Shown here: positions 49,710 through 59,466 of the stretch, one piece after another
Layout of the letters: each line of letters opens with the position of its first letter
Position numbering within the stretch: position 1 is the stretch's first letter
Assembly (NCBI RefSeq): GCF_010993775.1
Contig: NZ_WOTO01000021.1
Location: forward strand, 1-64,000
DNA: 64,000 nt
DNA from: Fodinicola feengrottensis
GTDB lineage: Bacteria > Actinomycetota > Actinomycetes > Mycobacteriales > HKI-0501
Reading direction: 5' to 3'
Notes under the pieces: model-generated
Told to the model about the DNA's origin: nothing
What the model saw: only the letters and a program-made list of their open reading frames with translations
The model's database searches: none
Position numbers and translations under genes: made by a program

Positions 49710-50605
49710 GAAAACCCACCCGGCCGCCGGGCACCACCACCCGGCGGCCCACGACCCTGCCCAAGCCATCGCCCCATTCTTCTCAGCAGACCCGAACCCG
49801 AGAACCACCGACAAACAGCGCCAAATTTAGCAGCGATACTGGTGGTGACAGGTGCAAGTTGTTAGGACAGCAACGTCAACACAGTGGGAACGCAGCGTAG
49901 AAGACTCGCTGCCCGGGCGAAGACGGGTGCCGAGGACGTTATCTCGTCGAACCCGGCTCGGTCGAGCCGCAAGACGCCTGCCGGTAACGAGCAGAATCCG
50001 CAGCTTGAATGAATCCCTGGAGGGCGCCGGCGGCATATTCGTTGGGAAGTCCGGAGGTAAATTCATGTCATCGAGCCGACTTGGACAGGTCCCTCGCTGG
50101 TTCAGTACACGCGCCTTTACGAGCGCATCGTACGATTGATCAGCCAGAATCTCCAATGACGCCTGGATATCGTCATTTCTCAAAAATTAGCCACCGACAA
50201 TCGCTCACGTGACGCCGATGCCACCCACCTGGATGCGGATCTCCACTGAGGCCCGAGCAGTTCCGATTGTCTGACAGCATCCAAACTCTGGGAACCTGTC
50301 AGTTACATCCGGATCATAATTCCGGCGCGCTCGTGATCGCCACCGCGCCGGGCGCGGTCTGCCGAATGGTCTGGCCGGCACCTGATCAGCGAGGGTGCGA
50401 CGGTACGGACTTTGGGTGCCATGCGGACGTCAATCTGGGGAGTGAGGGCTACGGAGAGTAGTTGGCATGCATTTCCCACCCGCGGCGCGGGACCTTATCA
50501 CCCAGTGTTGTCATCGCGCTACGGGTTGACGCGACTGAGCGACGGCGCCAAGATGAGAATGAGTTTCATGTCCATCTGACCGTTCTGCACCGAAGGGACC
50601 CACCC
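49710..50605. other. Non-coding stretch of about 0.9 kb downstream of the HNH gene
   Basis: Short open frames exist (for example 49852-50139 and 50267-50461), but none has a convincing ribosome site, codon pattern or family, so I call no gene. The first 400 bp are less GC-rich than average. Together with the region upstream, the HNH gene is flanked by about 1.6 kb without genes, which is unusual for this otherwise dense window. Confidence 0.55.
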
Positions 50606-51012
50606 ATGTCACTGACCGTCTCCCCGGAACTCCTTGAACGCGCCACCGCCGGGCCGGTGGACGACGCGGATTTCGTTGCCTGCATCAAGGAATCCCTGCC
50701 GTACGCCTACCGTACGGTGGCACGGGTAGCCGACGATCTGGCCAGCGGGAAGACGGCTGAGGGTCGCCCGTTCGCCGACAACCAGGTGGAGCCGCCGACC
50801 GAGCAGGATCGCGGGGCAACTGCTGCGCGCCATGGCGAGCGACTCGATCCGGGCCGCGCTGGAGCGGCATTTCGGGATTCGGCTGGCCTTCCAGAACTGC
50901 CACCGGGTGGCCGCCGCCCCCGACCGACGCGGCCGCCGATGAGGCCCTGAAGACCTTCACGTCCGTACGCGCGCAGCTGCTCAACCAGTCCCCTGAGCTA
51001 GTGAACTGCTAA
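50606..51012 (+). CDS. SCO5389-family conserved actinobacterial protein (frameshifted)
   Basis: This is a protein of about 135 residues conserved across actinobacteria, function unknown. ATG 50606 has GAAGGGA 7 nt upstream. It reads MSLTVSPELLERATAGPVDD and FVACIKESLPYAYRTVARVA, then DNQVEPPTEQDRG. After a frame change at the G4 run near 50815 it reads LLRAMASDSIRAALERHFGI and RLAFQNCHRVA. After the C5 run near 50920 it ends FTSVRAQLLNQSPELVNC. The conserved ending and the stop at 51012 agree with the family. Its stop overlaps the convergent merR gene by 4 bp. Confidence 0.82.
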
Positions 51013-51422
51013 CAGCCAGACCCGGCCGCTGTGAGGATCCGACAGACCTCGTCGGAGCCGGTGCAGTCGGCCGGGTCGAGGGTAGCCGCCCGGGCCGCCA
51101 GCTGTTCGAGTTCGACCTGCGCGGCCCGCAGTTGCGCGATGCGGTCCGCGATCTCCACCAGATGCGCGTCGATGAGTGCCACCACGTGCGCGCACGGCGA
51201 CGCACCAGCATCGTGGATGCCCAGTACGCCGGTGATCTCCGCGAGCGTGAGTCCGGCGGCTTGGGCCGTACGAACGAAGCGGAGCCGCGAGAGGGCGGCC
51301 ACTGGGTAGTCGCGATACCCGGCCGAGGTCCGCGCCGGTGCCGGCAACAACCCGATCTGCTCGTAATAGCGCACAGTTTTCGCCGTCACTCCACAACCTT
51401 CGGCGAGCTCTCCGATCCGCAT
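51009..51422 (-). CDS. MerR-family metal-type regulator
   Basis: This is a 137-residue regulator with the frame intact. The N-terminal winged helix is MRIGELAEGCGVTAKTVRYY, then EQIGLLPAPARTSAGYRDY. A long dimerisation helix follows, and Cys residues lie in HDAGASPCAHV, PADCTGSDEVC and at the C-terminus (GSGC), as in metal-sensing MerR proteins. It is divergent from a merB-like gene, with a classical dyad between overlong-spaced promoter elements. Confidence 0.92.
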   Translation of the reverse strand: MRIGELAEGCGVTAKTVRYYEQIGLLPAPARTSAGYRDYPVAALSRLRFVRTAQAAGLTLAEITGVLGIHDAGASPCAHVVALIDAHLVEIADRIAQLRAAQVELEQLAARAATLDPADCTGSDEVCRILTAAGSGC

Positions 51423-51440
51423 GTCCGCAACGATAGCGGC

Positions 51441-51472
51441 TTGACCTTCCAGTCAGCTGGAAGGTTTACCGT
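51441..51472 (+). promoter_or_regulatory. MerR-type promoter with dyad in a 20-bp spacer
   Basis: The -35 box TTGACC (51441-51446) and a -10 candidate TACCGT (51467-51472) are 20 bp apart. Between them lies a dyad, ACCTTCCAG and CTGGAAGGT, perfect 9-bp arms with a 4-bp centre (51444-51465). An overlong spacer holding a palindrome is the hallmark of MerR-activated promoters. It drives the merB-like gene, and the MerR gene starts on the other side. Confidence 0.82.
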
Positions 51473-51495
51473 CAGGCGGACTAAGGAGGATCGCG

Positions 51496-52442
51496 ATGGA
51501 GCTTCGCGTACTGGCCGTCTCGGAGTGCCCCCACGTGGCGCTGCTCGACGAGCGTCTTCGCCTCGTGGCGCCCGACGCACCCATCACTCACGAGGTGATC
51601 GACGCCCCGGCCCGAGCGGCCGCGGCCGGCATGTACGGGTCGCCGACCTTGTTGGTCGACGGCATCGACCCGTTCGCCGAGCCCGGCCAACGACCGAGCG
51701 TGTCGTGCCGGCTCTATCCGGACGGGAACGGCGATTTCCAAGGCGCACCAACGATCGACCAGCTCCGGGCCGCATTGACCAAAACGCTGCTGACCAAGAC
51801 GCTGCTGCCGCCTGCTCTGCGTACGGTCCTGGCCACCGATCGCCGGCTCGCGCCGCCGCCGCTTCGGACCGCGCAACAGGCGATTCTGCGGGCATTCGCG
51901 ACGACCGGCCAGCCGCCGGACATGCCGCCGGAGGTCCTCGAAGCGCTGCACGAGGGCGATTTCATTCGGCTCGACGACCAGCGGCGGTCGTCGCCGCCTA
52001 TCCGTTTTCCGGAGTGCCCACTCGACACCAAGTGGCCCTCGCCGGCGGAGTACGGGTCTACGCTATGTGTGCGATCGACGCGCTCGGGATGCCTCCGATG
52101 CTTGGCGTGGACGCGACGATCTCGTCAGCCGATCCAACCGATGGCCAGCCGATCACTGTCGAGTTTCGGGGCGGGCGTACGACCTGGGAGCCGGCGACGG
52201 CCGCGGTGGTGGTCGTCGTTCCGACCGTGGATGGCCCAGCGGCCGATATTTGCTGTCCACTGCTCGACTTCTTCGCCAGCCGTACGGCCGCACAGGCCTG
52301 GGTGGACAAGAATCCCGGCCAGCCGGCGGTCGTTTTGACGGCAGCCCAAGCGGAACGTACGGGACGAGAGATTTTCCAGCCGCTGTTGACAAAACGACAA
52401 CACCGACGGCCGTCCATAGTGGACGACCGCCGGCGGAGGTGA
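51496..52442 (+). CDS. Organomercurial lyase (MerB)-like protein with N-terminal thioredoxin-like domain (frameshifted)
   Basis: This is a protein of about 315 residues. Residues 1-90 form a thioredoxin-like domain (VLAVSECPHVALLDERLRLV; GMYGSPTLLVDGIDPFAEPG). A linker and winged-helix-like part follow. After a frame change near 51985 comes the MerB core: YAMCAIDALGMPPMLGVDAT holds the catalytic Cys and the C-A-x-D Asp, and ADICCPLLDFFAS the second Cys. All three MerB catalytic residues appear present. It probably cleaves carbon-mercury bonds, or is a related Cys-based lyase. AAGGAGG gives a strong ribosome site. It is divergent from merR with a MerR-type promoter. No merA gene is nearby. Confidence 0.85.
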
Positions 52443-52443
52443 A

Positions 52444-53802
52444 TCAGGCCTCGACTGACTTTCGGGCCGGCGTACGACTGAGCACCGCCAGCCCGACGGC
52501 GACCGCGGCGGCCGCTGGGATCGGATCGGAGCGAGCAGCAGCGGCGTGGCCGTCGGAGTGAATCCGGCCAGCATGATGCCCAGCAGGCCGCCGGCGATCA
52601 GCAGGGTGGCGACGGTGGCCCGCACCGGGCCGACGGCGTCGGGTATACGCGGCATCCGGATGCTTTCCAGCCGGCCGAAAACGCGTACCAATGGGTAGAG
52701 CAAGGCGGCCAGCAGGCCGAGCCACAGCGGCGCGGTCAGCCACCAGGTGATGCTCAGCGGAGCCGGAGTGTTGATATGCAGCGCGATCACACAGATCCCG
52801 GCGCCCACCATCAGGGCTGTCATATGCCAGATATACACGGTCATCATCCGGTCACTGACGGCGCTGATGAGCCGGTCCACCAATCGTTTCTCCGCCAGTG
52901 CCAGCAAAGCCGGCCGCAGGGCCAACGCCAGCGCCAGCAGCCCGACGCACTGGGCCAACAGGCACAGCGTGGGTGGCGCCTGGTTCGACGCTCCCACGCG
53001 CCGGGCAGAGCCAACATCATCACCGGGTACGGCCCGAAGGTCACCATCGCGGCCACCGTCGCGTACGCACCGGCGGCGACGGCCGCGGCACGTTTCGGGG
53101 TGAGGAAACCCAACTGGCCGTTGGCGTACATAATACCGAGCTGGTGGATCAGCAGCCAGACGAAAATGAAGTTGGCGTAACCAAAAGAATCAGATACGGC
53201 GAGTCGCAGAATTTCCACGATCACCGCGCCGGCCAACATCCGCCAAGGGCGAGCAAAGGCCGACGAGCCGCCATCTTTTCCGCCACCGGAGTGCACACGA
53301 CGCACATCAGGTAAACCGGCAGGAACCACAGCACGCGGGCCACCCAGAAGGTCGCCTCCGTCACCGGACCGGCCGGCGCGCCGAGCATTTCCAACAGGTA
53401 CGGCAGCGGAATCCAGACGGCGGCGACCGCCAGCACCGGGAAACTCAGCCGGCCCAGCCGAACCGAAAGCCACGAGGACGCGGTTTTCGTACGCCGCCGC
53501 GCCGATCGCCAGCTGACCACGTTGGCCGCGCCACCGGCGAAGAAAAACAGCGGCATGATCTGGCTGATCCAGGTCACCAACTGAGCGCCGGGAGTCTGCA
53601 ACGCACTGCTGACCAGGGTTTGCCCGTCGCGGAACTGCATCACCGGCATCGCCCAGTGCTGCAGGACAACCGCCGCGATCGCCAGCACCCTGATCAGGTC
53701 GATGAATCGGTCCCGGCCGCCGAGCGGGATACCGGTCGGGGCAGCGGACCAGCGGGACGCCGGATGAGCCGGCGCGGCTGCGATGGTGGCTGGTGTTGTC
53801 AT
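52444..53802 (-). CDS. Membrane acyltransferase, acyltransferase_3 family (frameshifted)
   Basis: This is a polytopic O-acyltransferase of about 450 residues. The first helix has the family start RDRFIDLIRVLAIAAVVLQH with the active-site His. Further helices are spread over three frames (FVWLLIHQLGIMYANGQLGF; LISAVSDRMMTVYIWHMTAL), and the end ATPLLLAPI then VAVGLAVLSRTPARK is in a fourth. Breaks lie near 53250, 52990 and 52530. It probably acylates a cell-surface glycan or lipid. It sits convergent to the merB-like gene with one base between the stops. Confidence 0.82.
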
Positions 53803-53916
53803 GCCCAGAAAACTATGGGCGACCGACCCGAACCGGCGTCCCGCGAGCGGGAGCGATCTTTCCTCACCCCTACGCGCTACCCAGGACCATCCTCAGGTAT
53901 CGCACCGCTCGCGTGG

Positions 53917-54087
53917 CTAGGGCGTGTCTCCTCATTCCAGGTGGATGAGGGTCGAGATCCAAGCGTCGTCCTGCGAGTGCCGGGCGGTCGCGCTCATACC
54001 TCTGTCGTATGGGTGTGATCGTCCGGTGCTCGCAGGACGGCGCTTGGGCTCGGCCCTCGCCGCCTGGAATGAGGAGACGCGCCCTAG
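53917..54087. mobile_element. Foldback MITE 3 (171 bp)
   Basis: It starts CTAGGGCGTGTCTCCTCA and ends with the inverse; the terminal repeats cover 25 bp with one mismatch. The arms pair along nearly their whole length to a CATAC...GTATG apex near 53999-54015. The box GATGAGGGTCGAGATCCA is the counterpart of that in MITE 2, and the core GTGCCGG resembles MITE 1. It lies between the acyltransferase start and the TetR stop; another CTAG follows 2 bp after it. No coding capacity. Confidence 0.88.
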
Positions 54088-54089
54088 TC

Positions 54090-54613
54090 CTAGGCGAGTA
54101 GGCCGCGTACCAGCCGGGTGAGCGCCCAGTTGTAGTCGGACTGCTGCTGGTTCGCATCGAGCAGGTCGCCGACGGTCAGGTTCCACAATGCCCGCTCGGC
54201 CTTGGAAACCTGCGCCGCGGCGAGGCCGGCCTCAGCCAGCAACGCCCGGTTGTGCTTGCCGAGCGCGTCCGAGCCAAAGGCACGTACGCGTCCCTCCGCG
54301 GCGATCCGCACCACCCAGCGGTGCGCGGCGAGATGGTCGCGGGTGAGCCGCCACTGCCGGATCAACCGCTGCTCAATGGCACCGCGGCTGGAGGCCAGCG
54401 GATAGCTGTCGGCGAATCCGTCTACCAACAACTGAAGCAACTCGTCCCGGTCGACAATGTGCCGGTAGAGCGAGGCCTGGCCGGTGTTCACCTCGTGGGC
54501 CACCCGGCGCAAGGTCAACGCGCGCTCAGCCCCTCGGTGTCCACCAACCGCCGGGATGCTTCCAGAATCGCCGGGAGGTTCAAAGTCCGCGGCGGGGCAC
54601 TGCGTATCTGCAT
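54090..54613 (-). CDS. TetR family regulator (frameshifted)
   Basis: This is a regulator of about 173 residues. ATG 54613 opens MQIRSAPPRTLNLPAILEAS and RRLVDTEGLSA. An extra CG in CGCGCG near 54520 then shifts frame before TLRRVAHEVNTGQASLYRHI, the recognition helix. The ligand domain follows (RDELLQLLVDGFADSYPLAS). The stop codon lies in a CTAG just 2 bp from MITE 3. No target gene is obvious; the 140 bp downstream of the PfkB gene lies on its other side. Confidence 0.83.
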
Positions 54614-54754
54614 CCCAGCACTGTAACGATGGTCAGCAAATCGGACATAGCCAAAGTGTTCGCGAACGATGTTCGCGTTGGCCTGGGGAGGACATTTCGG
54701 TGTTTCGGACGTCCTATCTTTAGGAAAAACTACGGAGGGTGTCTTACCGAGTGA

Positions 54755-55690
54755 CTATATTCCGGCCAGAAAGGCATCGACCTCGGCCGCGGCCGGCGCG
54801 GTCGCCGGGCCATATCTGGTCACCGCGAGGGCGGCCACCGCGTTCGCCCGCCGGACCGCCTCGTACGAGCCAAGGCCAGCCAGCAAGCCGGCCACGAACG
54901 CACCGACGTGGGCATCGCCGGCGCCATTCGTATCCACTGTGGACACCCGGTTTCCGGGCACCAGCAAGGGCGGGCGACCGGCCTCGACCAGCACGCAGCC
55001 GCGGCCGGCCGGCCCGGTGCGTACGATCACGCCGGCCCGGCCGGTTTCGCCGGCCAACGCCACCGCCGCCTCGACCGGTGCCTGGATACCGGTGGAAAGG
55101 GTCGCCTCTCGCTGGTTGCAACTCCACCAATCGGCGCGCTGGTAAACCGGCCGCAACACCTCGTCGGCGATATCGGCGACCAGCGGTCCAGGATCGACGA
55201 TCACCCTCGCCAGCGGGTCCACTTTCGGCAGCCACCCGGCCAGCGCGGGCCCATTGTGCTGAGCGATCAATCCGTATCCCGACACGTAGACAACATCGCC
55301 GGGAAAGATCTCGATTCTTTCCAGGTGCTCGGTGTCCAGCCGGCTCTCAGCACCCAATGACGTGGCGAAACTCCGCTCGCCGGCCGGATCGACCAGCGCC
55401 ACGTCATAGCCGGTGTCCGCGCCTTCGTACGTCCCCTGCAGCAGCTCGATACCATTGTTTTCCAGCTCTTTGCGGGTCATGTCCCCAAACGGCCCGGTGC
55501 CGCAGAGTCCGGCGTACGCGACCGGACAGCCCTGCCGACGAGCGCTGACCATCACATTCAGCCCGCCGCCGGGGGTGATCTCGCTGCGGGTCGCGAGCAC
55601 GTCACCGCCGCGCTCGGGAAATGCCGGCACATGCATCACGATGTCGACGACAACCGAGCCGACATGCACCAGCCGAGGGAGCGCGGTCAC
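54755..55690 (-). CDS. PfkB-family carbohydrate kinase (ribokinase-like)
   Basis: This is a 311-residue sugar kinase with the frame intact. GTG 55690 has AAAGGAGG upstream. The N-terminal pocket reads HVGSVVVDIVMHVPAFPERG with GGGLNVMVSARRQG. The C-terminal signature VDTNGAGDAHVGAFVAGLL carries the catalytic Asp and the anion hole GAGD. Its sugar is not identifiable from sequence. It lies 87 bp downstream of the large DUF4091 glycan-active gene on the same strand, which suggests it phosphorylates the sugar released by that pathway. Confidence 0.92.
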   Translation of the reverse strand: MTALPRLVHVGSVVVDIVMHVPAFPERGGDVLATRSEITPGGGLNVMVSARRQGCPVAYAGLCGTGPFGDMTRKELENNGIELLQGTYEGADTGYDVALVDPAGERSFATSLGAESRLDTEHLERIEIFPGDVVYVSGYGLIAQHNGPALAGWLPKVDPLARVIVDPGPLVADIADEVLRPVYQRADWWSCNQREATLSTGIQAPVEAAVALAGETGRAGVIVRTGPAGRGCVLVEAGRPPLLVPGNRVSTVDTNGAGDAHVGAFVAGLLAGLGSYEAVRRANAVAALAVTRYGPATAPAAAEVDAFLAGI

Positions 55691-55777
55691 AGCGCCTCCT
55701 TTTCTCATCCTGACCGGACAGGGTCAGGGCGATCGCAATCTTAGCGAGCGATAGGTCACTCTGGTGATCCCGCTCGA

Positions 55778-58700
55778 CTATCGTGCGGCGAGCTGACTTC
55801 CGTAGGCGCTGATCTCGTCGAGGAAGAGCCAGTCGGCCTGGTCGCCGCCGGTTTTGCTGACGGCGATCCGGATGTGGTCGGCCGTCGTGTCGGGGAAGGC
55901 GATCTCGTACCACTGGCCGGTTGCCCACGTCGCGGCTCCTCGATATTGGTAGGAGCCGCCATTCGTACTGGTGTAGACGTCGACCCGGTCCGGCGCGTAG
56001 TTGTGTTTTTTCCATCCTCGAATCTCGCGACCCTGACGAGATTCACATCCCGGACCGCCGGCAGCGCGATATCGACCGTGACCGGTTCCGCGGTCAGGTA
56101 TTGGACGACAAAACCGAATCCGTCACCGTCGCCGTAGCCACCGGCGATGACTCCATCGGTCGCCTCGTGACCATCGGTGTCGGGATAACCGGGATCAGGC
56201 TCCTCCGACATCGTGTAAGCGGCTCCTTGCACGATATTCACGGCCTCGCCGGCTGGCGGCGCGTACGCCTCGATTTCGTCGAGGAAGAGCCAGTCGGCCA
56301 GGTCGCCACCGTTCTTGCTGAAAGTCACCCGCAAATAGCGTGTCGCGGATGGTGGGAAGGTCAGGTCGTACCAGAGCCCGTCCGCTTTCCCGACGCTGCC
56401 TTTCTGCGTGTAGGCCTGGTTGTCGGTGCTGGTGGAGACGACGACGGAGTCCGGATCGTAATGCTCTTCATAATTCTGGTAGCGGTGTATTCGTACGCTT
56501 CCCAGCGTTCTCAGCGCTTCCAGGTCGATGGTGACGGTCGCGGTGAAACTACCGCTGGTGCCAACGTGATAGCCGTACGACCGACGGTCGTCGTAGTGGC
56601 CGGCCAACACGCCGTCGGTAGAGAATCCGAGGTCTGGGTAGGCCGCATCCGGGTCCGGCTCGTCGTAGTACTTGCCGCCGGCCAGGTTTTGGCTGGCCAG
56701 GTACGAGCCGCCGACCTGCACGTCATTGATCACGCATCCGGTCGTTGGGCAGTTGCTGGCAGCGATGCGTACGTACCGAGCCTTGCCGTTGATTCCGGCG
56801 AAAGTGTCACCGCCGCCGGCGGAAGTCGTGGCGTACGCGTCGGCCCAGTCCGTGCCGTTGTAGGAAAGCTGGATCTTGTACGACTTCGCGAAGCCACTCC
56901 CCCAGGTGAGCTGTATCGCGTCCACCTGTGCCTGTTCGCGGAGATCGAGCTGCCACCACTGGGATCCCCCCGCCGCCGACTTCCAGCCCGTCGACGCGTC
57001 GCTGTCGATGGCGTTGCCCGCGCCGGATCCGGCGGCACTCGTCGACGCGGATGCCACCGACGCGATGGTCAGGTTAGCAACAAAAGTGCGGCCACCAGCC
57101 GCCGCGGCGACCAACGCGTTGTGCATTCGACTGACAAAACCGGTGTCCTCGTTGTAGCGGGTCGCGCTGGTGACCAGGGCGGCACTGATCGCTTGGGCAA
57201 GTGCCGGTTTCGTCTGCCCGACAATTCGCAGCAGTTCCCAGTCCTGGATGCCGTCGCGCAGCGACTCCAACCGGATCGTCGGCTTGATGGTGTGATGGTC
57301 CTTGTCCGGTTTGACAATCCAGCCGTCGCCCTTGGAATCCTGCCCGCCATCGCCGTTCATCGGGTAGTCCCACGCGTCGTACGCCCAGTGCAGATAGCCA
57401 GTCGCGCCGGTTTGGTACGCGTACCACATCATTTCCCGCTGCGAATAGACCGGCTGGTCGATGAGCCTGTTGAGATATGACCCGGTCGGAATGTTGCAGG
57501 TGTAGAGCCAGAACGGTTTTCCCGAATGGGTGTAGTAGTCGGCGTGGTCGCTCGTCAGGTTGAGGTTCGGAATGAGAATGTTCCGTTTGTCGGCGACGGC
57601 CTCCATCGGCGACTGCACGTTGTTCGTGTCGGCGATCCGGACCTGCGGCCAGATGGCGTGAATCGTGTCGGCGGCGGCGCGGTAGCGGGACACCTGGTCG
57701 TCGGTGATCTCGTCAGCGATGTGCACCCAGAACTTGTCCTCCCATCCCTTCGCGCGTACGTGATCCCGCAAGGACGTGAGGAACTGGGTGTTCCATCGCT
57801 TCACCGTAGCGGTGTCCGATCCCACGTAGTCACGGCTTCGACTGGTCGGGGTGCCGGTGATGATCTCGGTTTTGGCTCCCGTGTCACCATAAATCTCGTA
57901 GAACCACCAGAATCCCTCGATCTGGTTGATCGCGTGGTCCCTGTCCATAAAGCGCTCGATGACCTGATCCACCAAGGTCCAGTTGAAATGGTAGGTGGCG
58001 CCATCCTGGTACGAGCCACCGTCGACCAGGAGCGTAACCAACGGCACCGAAAGGCTGTTTTCGCGGTACGCACGCATGGAAGCGGCGACATTGTCCATCA
58101 GCGACCACCACCCGTCACTGTATTTGTCTATGCCGTATTCCTTCTTGATCGGGTCCTGGGTGTTGTCCGGGCTCAGGAATCCGAGCATGTTCATCCACAT
58201 GGCCGTGGTGAAGGTGCTCTGGTTGGAATCGGGAATGGTCACATTGCGAACGTCCACAGTGACCGGCACGTTGGAGCTTCCCACGTCGGTGACAACTGTG
58301 GCCGTACCGGTATAAACTCCAGCGGGTGTGGCGGCCGGGACGTAAGCCCGAATCCAGATCGGCATCGTCTGGTTGGCCGGCACAGCGGTCGACGCGTCGT
58401 TGGACAGCGCGTCCGGAAAGTCACCCGGAGCGGTCCGGATCGGATTGTCCAACGGCCAGTTCTCGAATCCGGCGCGACTGTTTTCGTCCAGATGCTCGAA
58501 TTCGACGAACTGGTACGCCAGATTCGCGGCGGCGAGGACGTTGCCGCCGCTGCTGAGGTCGCCGAAACTCACCTTCTGAATAGTGAAGTTCGAGCTTTTG
58601 CGGATGGCGATCTGCGCGGCCTCGTATTCGTTCTTGGCCATCGTCAGGTCGACCGCGGTCGCCGAACCAGGTGCCGGAAGGCTGTCCTGGAAAACGTTGA

Positions 58701-58827
58701 CTGACGAGTTTTCGGTCCAGACACTGGTGACTGGCACGGCCGCTGCCAGGCTCGGACCGGCGACGCCCACCGTTCCCACCACGGCCGCGGCCACACTGAT
58801 CATCGCTAACAACCTAAGGGCAGACAT
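55778..58827 (-). CDS. Large secreted DUF4091 (GH123-like) protein with F5/8C and tandem C-terminal modules (frameshifted at the end)
   Basis: This is a protein of about 1016 residues. A signal peptide (LLAMISVAAAVVGTVGVAGP) is followed by an N-terminal beta domain and a DUF4091-type catalytic region (MWMNMLGFLSPDN, IEGFWWFYEIYGD, DKFWVHIADEITDDQ, GYLHWAYDAWDYPMNGD). DUF4091 proteins belong near GH123 and cleave amino-sugar or related glycans. A discoidin (F5/8C) domain comes next (GNAIDSDASTGWKSAAGGSQ), then two tandem homologous modules beginning near DEPDPDAAYPD and SEEPDPGYPD, each ending ADWLFLDEI. The T6 run at 56006-56011 lacks one base; seven restore DGKKHNYAPDRVDVYTS and the end at 55778. 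Confidence 0.85.
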
Positions 58828-58876
58828 CGATTTCTCCCGTCGCCGAGAAGCGAGTTGTGCGGGATGAGAGGGCAGG

Positions 58877-59466
58877 TCAGTCGCGTACGCGTGAGCTCTG
58901 CAGGGAATCCAGCCGCGGCCCGTCCGGCTGGGGCAGGTGGCCGCGGATGACGCCCTCGAACTCGAAACCGGCCTTCTCGATCACTCGAAGACTGCATTGT
59001 TCGCCACCGCGGCACTGACCTCCAGCCGGCCGATCGCCGGCACAGTCATCGCCCAGTCGGCGGCCAGCCGCGCGGCCCGGGCGGCGTAACCGCGGCCGCG
59101 AAAAGCCGGATGGATCATGTAGCCAAGAGCGGCGATGCCCATATCCGGCACCGCCATACCGACGGTGCAATCACCACACGCCGAGCCGGTGGCCGTTTCC
59201 ACGACGGTGAAATGCGCTGCCTGCCCAGTCAAAAGATCTCCGGGCGCCCGACGGATCTCCTCCCGCGCACGCTCCAGGGTCTGGTCGGCCGGCTGGTTCA
59301 GCCAACGGCGGGTCTGCGGATCCCGCCAGCACTCGACAAGGCTCTGGGCGTCGGCCTCTCGCTGCGGCCGGATCGTCACCATGCCATCCGTCAGTCCCTC
59401 GACCGGCGGAACAGGGAGCAGCCGTACGCCCGGACCAGGCCGGTCGCCGGACAGCCGCCTCCACAC
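58877..59466 (-). CDS. GNAT acetyltransferase, RimJ/RimL-like (frameshifted)
   Basis: This GNAT domain starts VTIRPQREADAQSLVECWRD and has GYMIHPAFRGRGYAARAARL as the acetyl-CoA loop (RGRGYA). After a frame change near 58985 it ends ASLRVIEKAGFEFEGVIRGH, the RimJ-type motif. It lies directly after a second GNAT-like half with the same orientation, and the two may be one tandem-domain protein split by indels. Confidence 0.8.

Noticed and set aside
49852..50139. A 95-codon open frame after the HNH gene
   Set aside because: There is no ribosome binding site, no recognisable family, and the composition (many Arg and Ser) looks like non-coding DNA. I left it as part of the non-coding stretch.
50267..50461. 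A 64-codon open frame before the SCO5389-like gene
   Set aside because: The start lacks a ribosome site and the sequence is low in structure-forming patterns. There is no support beyond being open.
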